From the NCBI RefSeq assembly GCF_932276165.1, contig NC_064004.1, positions 3,854,001 through 3,918,000 of the forward strand: DNA of 64,000 bases, read 5' to 3'. The DNA is from Plutella xylostella (lineage: Eukaryota; Arthropoda; Insecta; Lepidoptera; Plutellidae). Shown here one piece after another: positions 12,001 to 26,600 of the stretch. How positions within the stretch are numbered: position 1 is the first letter of the stretch; each line of letters opens with the position of its first letter. The position numbers were made by a program, and so were the translations under genes. Under the pieces are notes generated by a model. That model made no database searches, was not told the DNA's origin, and worked only from the letters and a program-made list of their open reading frames with translations.

Positions 12001-14582
12001 TAACTTCTCAATAGTGTACAAACTGTACAATGTGTGTGATTTAAAATCGATGGCGCTGTTTGGAGCAAGACCATTATACAACTGTTCAGTGTGCAAAATC
12101 TATTAAGTACAGCGTGCCGTATGTTGCATTACGTGGCCCTCGATTTTGGCGTGTCTGACCGTGATGACGTGGTGATTGAAGCTCGTGATGAATACCTACT
12201 AGACTGGAAGTGCCGAGAATCCATCGTGACGGATGAGATCCATGGCACCAATAGCAGTAAGAAGTAGCAACACAGTAGTTACACAAACACCTATACTTAC
12301 TCACGTTTTGCTTTGTAAGCTATAATTCGTAAAATTCTAATGTACCTAACTGTAGTTATGTGTAATTGTATTAATAAATACCATTATTGCTACTGTCTAG
12401 ATGTGTTTGAACTCTACCCTCTCTAGAATAGTTAAGGACAGTTAGTTATTGACTATAAACTTTAGTGCCAATTTCTCCATAGTCGGTTATCTAACTGACA
12501 GGGATTGATTTATTAATTATAAGTCATATCCATATAAAATTCAACCACTACTCCCTGGTTATGCTCAAAGCGACTACGGAGAAATTGGCACTTAACCTAA
12601 CTAAAGGTAATAAGTCTCTTGGTAGGCAGGATTAATAGACTTAATTAATGATAAATCATCAACTTTCTGGGCCCACTTACTAATGGGTATAAACGGGAAT
12701 ATACCTGGATAAATGAAATTACCACAAAATAAATAAAATATTTACATTCTGTTTAACAGTTTTTTATTCTTTATTTTACTCTCTCTCTCAGCCTTCTGTA
12801 GTCCACTGTTGGACATAGGCCTCTCCTAACGATCGCCACCCCAAACGGTCACCCGCCATCTGCATCTTTATTTTACAAAAAAACATATTTATCTTAGTAG
12901 GTAGTATCATGTAACATTTGCAAACATCAGCATAGTATAACAAAATGTATGATTTATCTTTTCTCCTAAATGTATTCTTCACCGAGCAATCAAAATGTAC
13001 ACTTATAATTTATGCCTTCACGGGGGTGCACTTGCAGGCGGTGGCCTGGTCCGTGATGCTGGGTACAGGATACGCTGGTATAGCTGGATTGGGCTGGCTC
13101 CTCGTACCTGGCACATGTTCCATGCTGATTCTATATCTCATCACATCAATTATATAGCATTCACCGGCAGCTTTCAATCTGACATATCCATTTTAGGGCT
13201 GAACCATCAACCATTCACTGTGCCCCCTTAGGCAATTTGGGAGCATTTTCTCTTTGTATTTATTCTTATAATCACTCCATACCTGCAAAACAAATGATAA
13301 TTGCATCATTAAGAATAAGAATATAACTACTAACTATTTCAAAGAAACATGAGTACTGCCGATGCTTTATCTCAAGGTAACTAGTTAATGCTTTTTAAAG
13401 AGTACCTAGGTATTAGGAAATCATTGAGAGACGAGGGGATAATCTGTCATGACAACCTTATATGTTTAATGTTATGTTTCATGTTTAATTTTCTCCTTTG
13501 CTTATCACTCCTTGTCCCGTCCCTTCGCTATTGAGCTTGGCTAGTTCCTTCCACTTATTAAGGCACCACTGGCGACCTCTCCATCCGTGGGCCTTGGCGT
13601 TGGTATCCGTAGGCAAATATCACTGCGTTGAATTCAATAAAACAATAAACAAATTTAATTTAACAAATAATTATGAAAGCCGACCTGTCAGTGTCAATAG
13701 ATTGATAATTTGACAGATGACAGATGACAAATGTCAAAAAAAAAAGTTAGGATGTGCGTTCAAATCATAGTTATCATTCATAGACAATTGTTAAAGTGCG
13801 TTTATAAGGAATCGCTGCTTACTTTGAAATTATTATGAAGGTTTTGAACTTAACAATCTCAGTGTGGTACAACCTTATTTTAACTCTGGTAACGTTGTAA
13901 CGACCGGCACACGACGAAGGCTTATGCTGCCATTTCAATACGTTCAAAGTTAACGTGTAGTAATGAAATACGGAAACGATGAAATGTTCGTGCTAAGGGT
14001 ACAGATCGTCGTAGGGAAAAATAAAAAAAATATGAGGCATGGCAATACAATTTCTTTCATGATAAGATAACTTCGTCCTATTTTCAGTATTTAAAATACT
14101 TAGCCGCTCATTATGTACTCGAGAGAGCCAAGTACCACGTACAGGAACTTCGCCCCCTCTCAGAATAGAATAGCGGAAAACATTCAGACGCGACACCATC
14201 AGAATTTTTTTTTTTTTTTTTTTTTTATTTTAACTTACAAGCAGTTCCCGCGCGCTTCGCTTCGCATTAAAAAGTTTTCCCGTGGGAATTCCGGGATAAA
14301 AAGTATCCTATGTTCTTTCCCAGGGTCTAGACCGTATGTATACCAAATTTCATTAAAATCCGTTCTGTAGTTTTGGCGTGAAAGAGTAACAGACAGACAG
14401 ACAGACAGTTACTTTCGCATTTATAATATTACTAGCTGTTCCCGCGCGCTTCGCTTCGCCTTAAAAAGTTTTCCCGTGGGAATTCCGGGATAAAAAGTAG
14501 CCTATGTTCTTTCCCAGGGTCTAGACCGTATGTATACCAAATTTCATTCAAATCCGTTCAGTAGTTTTGGCGTGAAAGAGTA

Positions 14583-14621
<39 letters not shown>

Positions 14622-17600
14622 CAGTTACTTTCGCATTTATAATATTAGTTAGGATAGCTGTTCCCGCGCGCTTCGCATCGCCTTTTAAAGTTTTCCCGTG
14701 GGAATTCCGGGATAAAAAGTAGCCTATGTTCTTTCCCAGGGTCTAGACCGTATGTATACCAAATTTCATTCAAATCCGTTCAGTAGTTTTGGCGTGAAAG
14801 AGTAACAGACAGACAGACAGACAGACAGACACAGTTACTTTCGCATTTATAATATTAGTTAGGATTAAGGAAGTAAGGATAGCTATTATATGTTTAAATT
14901 ACCGTACCGGTTGGGGTGTCGGTCGAGCGCGGGCTCGCTGGTCTCGTGCGGGCTGAAGATGCGCCCGTCGCCGCACGGCGCCGTACTCACGTATAGGTGC
15001 ACCTGTGCAACAAAAAAATTACATTTAAAAAAAACTGAAATCGGTTCATCCGTTTGGGAGTTACGAGACAGATAGGTACAGGATGTTGCAAAATGGGTAT
15101 ACTAATTTTAAGGTTATATGAAAGCGATAAATGAAATTAGAATGTTAGATTTGCAAAAAACATAAGTACCCTTTATGCAACATCCTGTTTAAAGAAACAT
15201 AAGTTAACTTACAACACCTCTCTCGTTAAAACTGTGAATATTACAATAGCAAAAAACAATGCTATAATCAGTAAGATTTCATCATTGTAAAGATGTCAGT
15301 GATTTTTTGTAATAATAACATTTCTGTAGCCATCATGAATAGCCAGCGGAAGCTGGGATTCGGGATCAAAATACCCTATTCCTATTTCCTACTAATATTA
15401 TAAAGGCGAAAGTTTGTGAATGTGTATGTTTCTTACTTCTTCACGTCTAAACGGCTGAACCGTTTTACCATTTTTCCCTGGATTAACACATAGGTTACTG
15501 TTTATTGCGGAATTCCCATGGGAAAACTTTTCAAGGCGAAGAGAAGCTAGTGGGACCAGCTGTATGTTAAATAATAATAATAATATGTAAATCGGTCAAT
15601 ATAAGTATAAGCATACCTATAAGAAAGAAAAACTACATACCTGTACGTGCTTACGTAGCGCGTAGCCGCCGCCGGGCAGCGGTTCGATGTCCGACGTGGG
15701 AATCAGCTTCGTCGGGTCTGAAAGAGATACAAAAAATAACTACTTTTATATCTATTCTTTATTCGACAATCTTATCACGTAGCTGTTTTTTTCTAAGGTT
15801 TGTAAGTAAATCAACTAAACAGCTTTCTACCTAGTTGTCCTATTTCAGATTAGTTTTTTATTGTATGCAGGTAGCGAGTGTGGGCACATTTTGATTCAAC
15901 AGTAGACAGAGTGGGTATATTGAACATTAGTGTATAACAGTAATTTATTTTCTCGATTTACCCTTGAAAACCAACAAATGACAGATAAAATGTATGGATG
16001 CTGTCATAGAGCTGCTGCTTTATTTTAAAAAGTATAATTTATTTTATTGATAGGAATATCAACAGCTTATCTCTAATTACATTTGTGCAGTATAGTACGG
16101 GTTATAGTTATATAACATAGCGAATTGCAGGTTTCCACGTATAAAATGAGGATATTGAGGATGGTTGTAGTTTCATTCACCTGCACTGCGCGCGTACTGG
16201 TACAGCTGTCGGTAAAGATGGCGTTGCAGGGCGCGCCGCGCGCACACCTGGAAACGAGGAACAGAGTACAATATACATTATCATATTACATGTATTATTA
16301 TCTATATCGACCTTAGGCGGGTAGCTGGTAGTGGATAAGGAAGGCCGAAGACCGAGTGTTGTGGCGCTCCTTGAGAGAGACATATATGTCTAGCAGTGGA
16401 TGATTATTGCCTGATGATGATGATGATGATGATATCTTGATTGGTGACACAAAATAACAGAACAGAAAAAACAGATCATAATAATATACTAAAAACAAGA
16501 AACAATATGCGGCCTTGTTGATGAGAGTGATCTCTTACAGGCAACCGTCGTCGGTTATTATTTTTTATATAAAATATACAGAACGTCGATTCCGCTCGCG
16601 ACCCAGCACGTCAGTACAAAATGTCCAGTGAAACTCGGGTACCTCTGACAACCCCTTCGGGATCATAATCGTGAGCATATTTAGATAAAGTATTCTTCTT
16701 ATAGTGCGGTCTCCTAGCGAAGGTTGGCAATCATCCTGCTGATTTCCGTCTTGGAGGCCCCCGCACGGAACATGTAGATACTATATGTACTATTATGTAT
16801 GTATGTAAATATACACAATACCTCCGCATGGCAATCGTTGACGGCGCGGCCGCGCTCCGACATGTGTTCGCCGCTCACGCATTTTGTCCCGGTTGTGACG
16901 GCTATCACCTGCGGTTACAGAGGGTTAGGGTTAAATAAAGCTGCGTACAGACCGGGCCAACGAACACCCAACGAACGCCAACGGTTATCCCAACGATGGA
17001 TATTTATCAAACATAATACAGGACAGATTGCACCAACGAAGGTCAACGAAACCCGTTCGTTGGGCCGGTGTGTACGCAGCTTAAGAAAATTATAATTCAA
17101 ATAAATCTGATTTTTTAAAAACGAGTACTGAGTATGTCTATCTAACATTTCCGATACGACTGTCACGAGTACATCACAGCATCGATACAATTACATAACA
17201 TAACAACAAGATTGATAATTTGTGGTGTTTGGACATTTTTGATAGAAGTTTGTTGATACGTTTAATTTGGGTATGACTGAATATAAAGAATGGATGCATC
17301 GAATATAATTTCCTAAAATATCACAGTATTGTACCAGTAAAATGGCTCTGACTCAGCATGTGCTGTATAGGAATTTTATACAGCAGCGCTGGTAATTAAG
17401 CCAGAACCAGCCAACCACCATGCGAATGCACATAAATATCATTCGTGGCAAACACAGCTAAATTAGAAATCACCATGCGTTGCTAATTTAGATGTGTTTG
17501 ACCCGAATGATATTTAGCGTCAATTCACACGTACCACAACCACACCACCTCGCAGCGACATAATGTGGTCAAGCTGTGGTTACGTGTGAATTGTGTGACA

Positions 17601-20600
17601 TCGGCTTTTTGCAGTTGCGTTGTGGCAGTGACAAAATGTCGTGTGTGTTGTCGCTGTCGTTGCGATGTGGTAACCACGTGGTCGTATGCAGTTAATAGGG
17701 AGAGGAGGTGGCCGCGGTGCCGCCGCCGCGTGGCGGCGTTGTCGACGCGATGTGGTTGCGATGTGGTCGTATTACACAGGTGGTCGATAACAACGGCAAA
17801 ATGTGGCACGTGTGAATTGGATTATTCATTTTCAATACAAAATATACGCCCGACCACACGGCGTGGTTGTGGTGTGGTTGTGGCTGTGGTGTGGTTGTGG
17901 TACGTCTGAATTGACCCTTATTTTTTAATTGTTTAATACCCTCACCTTAGCCCCCTCCGGTCGGTTGTTGTAAGTGAGCACGATGCCTGCCAGGACCTTG
18001 CGCTTGGAGTGCACGATGTCGTCCTTCATCAGGTCGTTGAACTTTTCGTTCACCAGTCTGTAACAATTTTCATTGTATTAAGTTTAAGGCCCATATAAAT
18101 GGGCTGGTATCTAGTCGAAATGAATTAGAGTTACTCATCAAAAGTAATAAACTAGATGTTATACTTATATCTGAATCTCATGTCACAGATAAGACAATAT
18201 TCAATGTTAAAAACTTTTCAACGTACTTCACCCCCCACCCTGATGGTACATCACATGCCGGCACCGCAATATTGATAAAGACCAGCATCAAACACCATGC
18301 TCTCCAACCCTATCAAAAACACAGTATCCAAGCCACATCCATTAGAATTGAAGATACTTCGGACTACTTAAACCTATCTGCAGTTTATTGTCCACCCAAG
18401 CATAAAATTAAAGAGGAGCTATTCACTGACTTTTTTAATTCTCTGGGAAGCAGATTTATTGCTGTAGGTGATTTCAACTCAAAAAACACCTACTGGGGAT
18501 CCCGTACTACCACGACTCGGGGACGCGAGCTGAAGAAGTGTGTGGACTCAATTCATCTTACACCCATATCTACTGGTGAACCAACGTACTGGCCAACTGA
18601 CCCAAATAAAAAGCCTGATCTATTAGATTTCTTTATATGTCGAAATATATGTCAACTTCATACTCTTGTCGAGTCATGTTTTGATGGATCCTCTGATCAC
18701 ACTCCTGCCATCCTAACACTGAGCTCAACTGTTATAAATGTCGGCTACAACGAGACTTTATGTAACAAGCATACAGATTGTTCGCGATGAGAACAAAGGA
18801 TGCAAATGAAAGATGCGAATTTCTTTAAATCGTACTTATTTGCCAAAAATAGATTACAACAATTAGTTAATTGTACACAGGCGCGTGGCTCGGTAGCCCA
18901 AAGGTGAATGTTCGAGAGAAGTGGTGGGGGCATCGGCCCGCTATCATAGATCATGGTAACTTTATACATTGCAAATTTGAATCTTATATACTAACTAAAA
19001 CAGACTATCTTTGCGGGCGCAGACATCCTCCGGGCCATTGAAAGGTATTGCAACCTTTCAAGTTTTGTTGTCGTCCGCCACCGGCATAGGCAGTAGGCAG
19101 ATGCGATTGAGAGCGCGGCGCACCACGCCACGCGAGGTAGACACGTCAGCGACGCGCGGGACTCCGTCGGTTCCCGGGAACAACTTCACCACTCTGCCGA
19201 GGCGCCAGCAGAGAGGGGGGGCGCTGTCGTCTTTCAGCAGTACCATGTCGTCAGTCTTAAGGTCCGTGCACCTGACCCGCCACTTGGTACGTTGCTGCAG
19301 TTCTCCGACGTATTCGTTGGACCAGCGACGCCAGAAGTGCTGCCGAACTTGTTCGAGGCGCTGGTAGCGATCCAAGCGATTGGTGTTGCAGTCCGTCAGC
19401 GTTGGTGCGGGCAGTGCAGTGAGTGGCCTGCCAATCAAAAAGTGTCCCGGTGTGAGGGGCTGTAGGTCGTCAGGGGAAGGACTGAGAGGGCAGAGGGGAC
19501 GGCTGTTAAGGATGGCCTCGATTTGTGCGAACAGTGAGCTCAACTCTTCAAAGGTCAAATGTGCGTTCCCTAATATCCTACGCAAATGAAATTTGGCTGA
19601 CTTGACCCCAGCCTCATGGTATCCTCCAAAATTAGGGGCGTATGCTGGTGTAAATTTAAATTCTAGGCCTTGCTGAGCTGAGAAATCTAGAACGGCATTA
19701 GTGTTCTCTTTCGAGTTCAAAAAATCTTTAATTTCGCGGGCCGCGGCTACAAAATTTCCACCATTATCACAGCTAATTAATTTAGGCAGACCTCTACGTG
19801 CAATGAAGCGCTTAAGCGCTAAAATAAAAGCATCCTTGGAGAGTTCACTAACCGCCTCCAAGTGTATGCATTTATAATTGAAACAAATGAAGATGCAAAG
19901 ATAGCACTTCGTAATTTTACATCCCCTTCCTTTTCGGTCGGTGATAAGGAAAGGACCGGCAAAGTCAGTACCGACAGTAGCAAATGGAAAATCTGGCATA
20001 ACACGCTCTACTGGTAGGTTTCCCATTATGTTTGTCATAGGCTTGCCTCTAAATCTACTACATACAAAACATTTACGCGCAGTGCTGCGGGCCAGATTTC
20101 GCCCACCTATAGGCCAAAATCGATCTCTTATAGATGTCAGAAGAAGCTGTGGCCCGGCATGCATGAGACGGAAATGTTCTTGCTGAAAGAGGAGCTGAGT
20201 TAAGCGACAACTACCATGCAAAAGTATTGGGTGTCGTTTATCATAATCATAATTGGAGTCACCAATGCGTCCACCTACCCGTAGTATACCTTTAGAATCA
20301 ATGAAAGGATTGAGTGAGGCAATATTTGAGTTTGACTTAAGTGGCTTGTTTTGCAACAACATGAACATTTCCTTTTTAAACCAAGAATTTTGTGACTGTT
20401 TCACTAAAACAATAAGTGCATTATCAAGTTCAGATGCATTTAGAGGTTCTGATAGTGGAATTTTATTATTTTTGTTTACTGACTTCGCATTGTGAAACCA
20501 TCTTAGAACACGAGCGTATGCACGCTGTGCTATTTTTAACCTTGAGATCCGTGAAAGATTGAGAGGAGCTTCCCCCACTAAAGCGGAATGAGCTTTGACC

Positions 20601-23600
20601 TCCGGCAAGTCTGCAACATCATGCGAATCCTCCACCGAGGATGGCCAAGAAGATTCTTCTAACTGTAAGAAAGGAGCGCCCTCCCACCAAATAGTTAGAT
20701 CAGGTACGAGCTGTGGATCAACACCTCGCGATACGAGGTCAGCGGGATTTTGCGATGTTGGAACATAGAGCCAGGGGGCCTTTTCAGTAAGGTCAGTGAT
20801 GGCTGCCACTCTATTGGCAACAAATGTCTTTAATTTTTTGGTATTCCGAAGCCAACACAACACTACTTTAGAATCCGACCAAAATATATGACGGTTGATT
20901 ACAAATTTTAAAGCTTGGGTGACTTCTGAGGCTAATTGTGCGCCGAGCAGAGCAGCGCACAACTCTAAGCGTGGTATGGTAGTAGCCTTAACAGGTGCTA
21001 CGCGGGATTTGGCACAAAGAAGACTCACCTTTACCTGTCCTAGAGCATTAGAAGATTTCAAATAAATACAGCTTCCAAACGCCCTTTCAGAAGAGTCACA
21101 AAAACAATGCATTTCGATATAAGTGGGATCATCTACTAAAACGCACCTATTTAATCGCAACGCTGCAATGCTGTCCAGACCTTCCACAAATTTTAGCCAC
21201 TCCATTCTAATTACTTCCGGAATGGGGTCGTCCCAACCCAGCTTGTTAGCCCACAAGTCTTGAATGAAAATTTTCGGCCGAATAGTACAAAGAGACAGCA
21301 AACCCAACGGATCGAAAATCTGAAAAGTCGAGGATAAAATAGTTCTCTTTGTGAAGGAAGTGCCTGAAAATGGACTTATGGGAAAATGGAGACTGTCCGA
21401 GGTAGGGATCCAACCAATGCCTAATATACTGGTGGCGTTGCTGAAAACAAGTGCATCGCCATTATTATCATCACCCTGAGAAGGTAAAGACGGCATATTG
21501 GATCTAAATTTTCTTAAGTGAAAGCCGCCTTTAGATAGGGCCTTGGTTATGGATTGCTGAACGTGGAGCAACTCAGCTTCGGACTGCGCTCCCGTGAGCA
21601 AATCGTCCACGTAAAAATCCTTTTGTATAGTTTCTTTGGTGAGAACGTCCTCACATTCATCACCTAATTGCCACAGACAACGCGTGCTAAGAAAGCTAGC
21701 GCTTGAAAATCCATATGTGACAGTGTTCAAACGTAGAGTACGAAGAGGCAAGGACTCGTTCTCTCGCCACAGTATTAACTGAAGATTACGATCGTGTTCA
21801 TCGACCATAATCTGTCGGTACATCTTTTCGATGTCGCCTGAAAGAACATATTTATGAGTACGAAAACGTATCAAAATATTAAATAGTGAGTCTTGAATAG
21901 TAGGCCCCGTCATTTGTATGTGGTTCATGGAGAAGCCGGATGTGGAGCGAGCGCTGGCGTCAAAAACAACGCGGCATTTAGTAGACTCACTGCTCTCCTT
22001 TAACACTGGATGATGGGGAAGATAATATTTTATCTCTGTCGAAAGACTCTCTGTCTCGACATGCTCTGACAAATGCCCTAAATCGGCATATTCGCGTATA
22101 AAATCGCAGTACAGTTCCTTGAGTAGGGGCTGCCGTTTAAAACGAGACTCTAGGTTCATAAATCTGTTTTTGGCCAAGCGAAATGAATCTCCTAAACATT
22201 CTCTATCATCACGCAGTGGAAGTTTGACAGAAAATCGACCATCTTTACCACGGTTTGTGTGCTCCACAAAGTGCTGCTCACACAGCGCTTCTTCTTCTGA
22301 AAGTAAAGATTTACTCGGAACCTTCTCTAATTCCCAAAATCTTTTTAGGTCATTATTGAGCTCTGCAAGACCTTCACTTTGAGAAAAGTTGCAGTAAGCC
22401 TGCGTTTTGTCAGCTACAGCAAAAATTTGACCACCTACCAACCAACCTAGTTTTGAGCTACGAAGTATCGGATTATTATCTCCTAAAGAGTGCTGCTCTG
22501 ATCCTATCAGATCCCAAAAAATATCTGCCCCCAGAAGCATGTCGACTGTGGAGGATTGATTGAAATCAGGATCTGCCAATAAAAAACCAGATAAGTTAAA
22601 GCCCTCTTTTTGAAAGGAAGCTCTAGGTATTTGGCCAGAGATAGTCGGCAGCACAAAACAGGACAATGTTTTGTTGAAATTGCTATGCTTCGAATCGATA
22701 CGAAGAACACAGCGTTTTGGATTTAATTTTAGTGAAGTAGCGCCGATACCAACTATGTTTATATTGGAAGGCTGAGGAGTCAGTTGAAGAGTTTGCATCA
22801 CACGTTCTGTGATGAACGATGACTGGCTCCCGCTATCTAGCAGCGCTCGTACTGTCATACACTTATTATTAGACGGGTTGCTCAAAGTTATTTGAGCCGT
22901 ACAAAGTAATATCTCCGGAGTAGATAAGGCGGACATAGAAGAGACTTCAGAAGTTGTAGGAATATCGACCACCTTTTTTTCTAGTACTTCGTGCAATAGG
23001 GAGTTGTGGCGTTGTTTACATATCCTACACGCCCCTGGGAGCCTGCACCGCCGAGTGACATGCCCTACACGCAAACAGTTAGTACACAGCTTTAAGTTAG
23101 ACACTACAGACATTCTATCTTCTACCGATTTAGCCTTGAATGCAGAACAATCATAAATCCTATGTTGGCCCTTGCAAAATAGACACCCAAGTGAAGTAGA
23201 CGGAGAAGACACCTTAGGAGTGGGACTACTATCACCATCAGTGGAGGAATGCATAACCTTCGAGTGGGTCTGTGCATGTGTTTTAGGCCGTGAATTTTGC
23301 TCGAACTGTTTTGTTGGCGCGGGTTTAGCACGATTAACAGTCTCAAGGACATCTGCTCGGCTTCTCAGAAATGAGAAAAAATCGTCTAGCGTAGGAATTT
23401 CATTTAACGAACCTTTAGTTTCCTCCCACTTAAAGAGGGTTTTCGAATCTAGTTTCTCAGCAAGTAGGTAAATAATCAACACGTCCCACTTTTCAGTAGG
23501 TAACCCTAATGTGCTAAGAGCGCGTAAATTCTTTGTCACGTGATCGATTATAAAACGCAACGACTTTTCCGTTTCCCGAACTGATTCAATGCTAAGCAAA

Positions 23601-26600
23601 GATTTTAAATGATTATTTATCAATTGACGCTTATTGTCGTAGCGTTCGCGTAAAAGATTCCAAGCCTCCTTATAATTTGCATCATTTACTTCTAAGTTCG
23701 AAATAACTCTCGCCGCTTCTCCCTCCAAGTATGAATTTAAATAATAAAATTTATGAATATCTTTAATTTTTGTATTTTCATGTACTAAGGAACTGAACGT
23801 CTGTCGGAACTCAAGCCACTTGAAGTAGGTCCCGTCAAAATTGGGGATTTTTATAGTAGGTAATTTGAATCCTAGATAGTCATTATCATCTTGATGATGA
23901 CAATGAGAGGAGGAACGACGGGAGGAATGGCTAGCCTCATCCGGTTTTGAAGGAGTGTTGTCATCGATTATCTGTTGAGCTAAAGCTATACAGTGATGGA
24001 AATCCTGCTCCAAAATTTCCCTAACGGACAACTCAAGTTCCTGCGTGGACACATTAATGACTTCAATTTGACCCTGTACTTCATTAAATTCGCCAAATAA
24101 TGCTTCGAATCTGATTAGTTGACTTCTAAGTTTAATAACTTCATACGGAGAAATTGATTCTAATGATTTCGTTGTTTCAACCATTTTTTTAAACTTCGTA
24201 ACACGGCCTTTAATCGAACTCCGCTTAGCATTTAAATCCTTGATACACATTTCAGATTTCGAGGCATCAGTATCAGGCATTTTTAAAAACAATTAGTTAC
24301 TCAACAAGTATCGATAAGAAAATATAGCATACGCCCCTTGCTTTGTTGGCACGACGACGCGGCCCACTGTGCGCGCAGTCAGCTGACGATGACGCGGGTG
24401 CAGGGAGCTCGTGAGGCCGGGGTCGGCGGTGGCGCGGCGCAGCCGGCCGCCCGCAGCACGAAGCCTGGTTAGCCTGGCACTCGCCCGACTACTGCGACGC
24501 TGGAATAGATGGTTGCAAGCGTGTGTGTATCGAAGATAGTAAGCAAAATAGCTTAGAAAGGGCAATGCGACTGTGGCGTAAGCACTAATGTACCACTATA
24601 TTACGGTATATTTATCATTCATGAAAAATACGTAACAAAATTATGTTGCTATTAAACACTGTAAACAACTATTGCTCTCGTTAAAAAAAAGACCTTATTA
24701 CAGAGGAATATGTGTTATCTAATAATAAATTTTATGATCTTTATTCAATGAAAGGTCATTAGCATAAATACAAAAGAATTCCGATCGTCCGGCGCCCGGA
24801 CGCTTGGTAACAATAGTTGTTTACTACAAGTGAATTTTACGAATGAATCAGTTGAGTATTTTAATGCAATTATGAATTGGAAATATTTTCGATTGAGGAA
24901 TGAGATTATTATGAATTAAATGTTCATGAATGAAACCATGAAAACAAATCACTAGCCAAGTGAATTAATTAGGGTGAGGAAATTGCATAATAAGCTTGCA
25001 TAGGCGTGCTAATTCGAAGCGTAAATCCACTTACAAAGCTGGGGACATAGGCCTTTCTACTTATAAGTAGGTGGGTACACCAATAGTAGCACAAAATAGG
25101 CACTGCTAATTAAAGAGTTAGACTCACTGAACTCACAAATCAAGGGCTAGGTAGGTAATAGGAATAGGAACGGGCTCACTTGACGGCAAGGCGGTAGCTG
25201 GCGCTGGCACTGCCCAGGCACCGGGCATGGACCTCTGAACTTGCTGGATGGAGACTCCCGTCGAGGAATGTGTCACCTCTGGCTGTCACCACTCGAGGCG
25301 TGGCTGGATGCGCCACGCGGACTGGCTGTGCACGCTCTGACTAGGTGTGCTGGACGCGCTGGATGCACGCTCGATGCGCACGCTGGATGCACGTGGACAT
25401 GCACGCTGGATGCGCGCTGAAGATGCACGTGGATGCTGGCTGGATGCGCACTGAAGATGCACGTGGATGCGGGCTGCTGGCTATGCACGGTTGTGCACGC
25501 TGGCTGAGCACGCTGGTTCCGTAAAGGTTGTGCACGTGTACTGCACTCTGGATGCGGCTGGATGATCTTCAAGATGTGAGCTTGCTTGGCACGTGGCGAT
25601 GGCCCTTTTGCGCCGTTCGTTTTCGGTAATGGCCGCCGCGGCCGGCAAGTTCTATAACGCCTTCGTGAAGATGCAGGTCCTGTCACGGTCGCCAAACTTG
25701 TTCGCGATGAGAACAAAGGATGCAAATGAAAGATGCGAATTTCTTTAAATCGTACTTATTTGCCAAAAATAGATTACAACAATTAGTTAATTGTACACAG
25801 GCGCGTGGCTCGGTAGCCCAAAGGTGAATGTTCGAGAGAAGTGGTGGGGGCATCGGCCCGCTATCATAGATCATGGTAACTTTATACATTGCAAATTTGA
25901 ATCTTATATACTAACTAAAACAGACTATCTTTGCGGGCGCAGACACAGATTGGGACAGCTTCCAAGATTACATAAATGATAATATTGACATGCACATGCC
26001 CCTTAAAACCAGTGAAGACGTTGAAACCGCATGCTCATACATCACTAACCTTATCCAAGTGGCAGCATGGAAAAGCTCACCTGAGGAGAAGCCTAATATA
26101 CCTAAGCAGAATATCCCTCTTCATATTAAAAACAAAATACAAGATAAACGCAGATTGCATAGAGTTTGGCACGCCTCAAGGCACCCAAGCGATAAAGCAG
26201 CTCTAAATAAAGCATCTCGTGAGTTAAAGAAGATTCTACAGGAAGCTAAAAATGCCACCGTCAAACACTATGTTACCTGTCTATCGGCCAATGGTAAAGG
26301 TGATCATTCACTGTGGAAAGCCACTAAAGGGCTGAATCAACCCCAAATAGCAATTCCACCAATAAGATCAGGAACAACCTCATGGGCCCGGAGCGATAGT
26401 GAAAAAGCAGAAGTATTTGCTAAACATCTCGCGTCAGTCTTCCAGCCAAACGAAGGGGAAGAAGATACACTGATAGATGAAGTGCTAAATCAAGACTTTC
26501 AACTGGACCTACCATTGAAACCTACATCCCCGAGAGAAATCCATCGTAGAATTAAAGAGCTGGAAACCCATAAAGCACCCGGGTTCGACCTAATCACACC

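Larger units (their letters stand above)
7631..12029 (+). mobile_element. BEL/Pao LTR retrotransposon, internally deleted (non-autonomous)
   Basis: The 5' LTR is 7631-7884 and the 3' LTR 11753-12029. Both begin TGTACGATTC and end CTGTACA. The 3' LTR carries an extra ~23 bp near its end. A 5-bp target duplication ATGTG lies at 7626-7630 and 12030-12034. A tggtccttcga block starting about 10 bp after the 5' LTR is a candidate primer-binding site. The coding region holds a gag part, an aspartic protease and only the first half of reverse transcriptase; RNase H and integrase are absent. It lies in the ADAR intron between exons 14 and 15, antisense to that gene. Confidence 0.92.
18779..25945 (-). 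mobile_element. Full-length, apparently intact BEL/Pao retrotransposon
   Basis: LTRs at 18779-19025 and 25699-25945 are each 247 bp and identical by eye, starting (minus strand) TGTCTGCGCCCGC and ending CGCGAACA. The 5-bp target duplication CAGAT lies at 18774-18778 and 25946-25950. Just inside the 5' LTR (minus strand) is tggcgaccgtgacaggac, a typical primer-binding site ending in TGG. One uninterrupted gag-pol frame fills the body. Identical LTRs mean a very recent insertion. Confidence 0.95.

Noticed and set aside
24293..24565. 90-codon minus-strand frame next to the BEL gag start
   Set aside because: It ends just before the gag ATG, is Arg-rich, and has no similarity to a known gag part; most likely non-coding leader.
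25273..25725. 150-codon minus-strand frame in the BEL leader
   Set aside because: It is produced by the GATGCACG repeat (His/Ala/Ser/Pro periodicity), overlaps the LTR and primer-binding site, and has no gag features.
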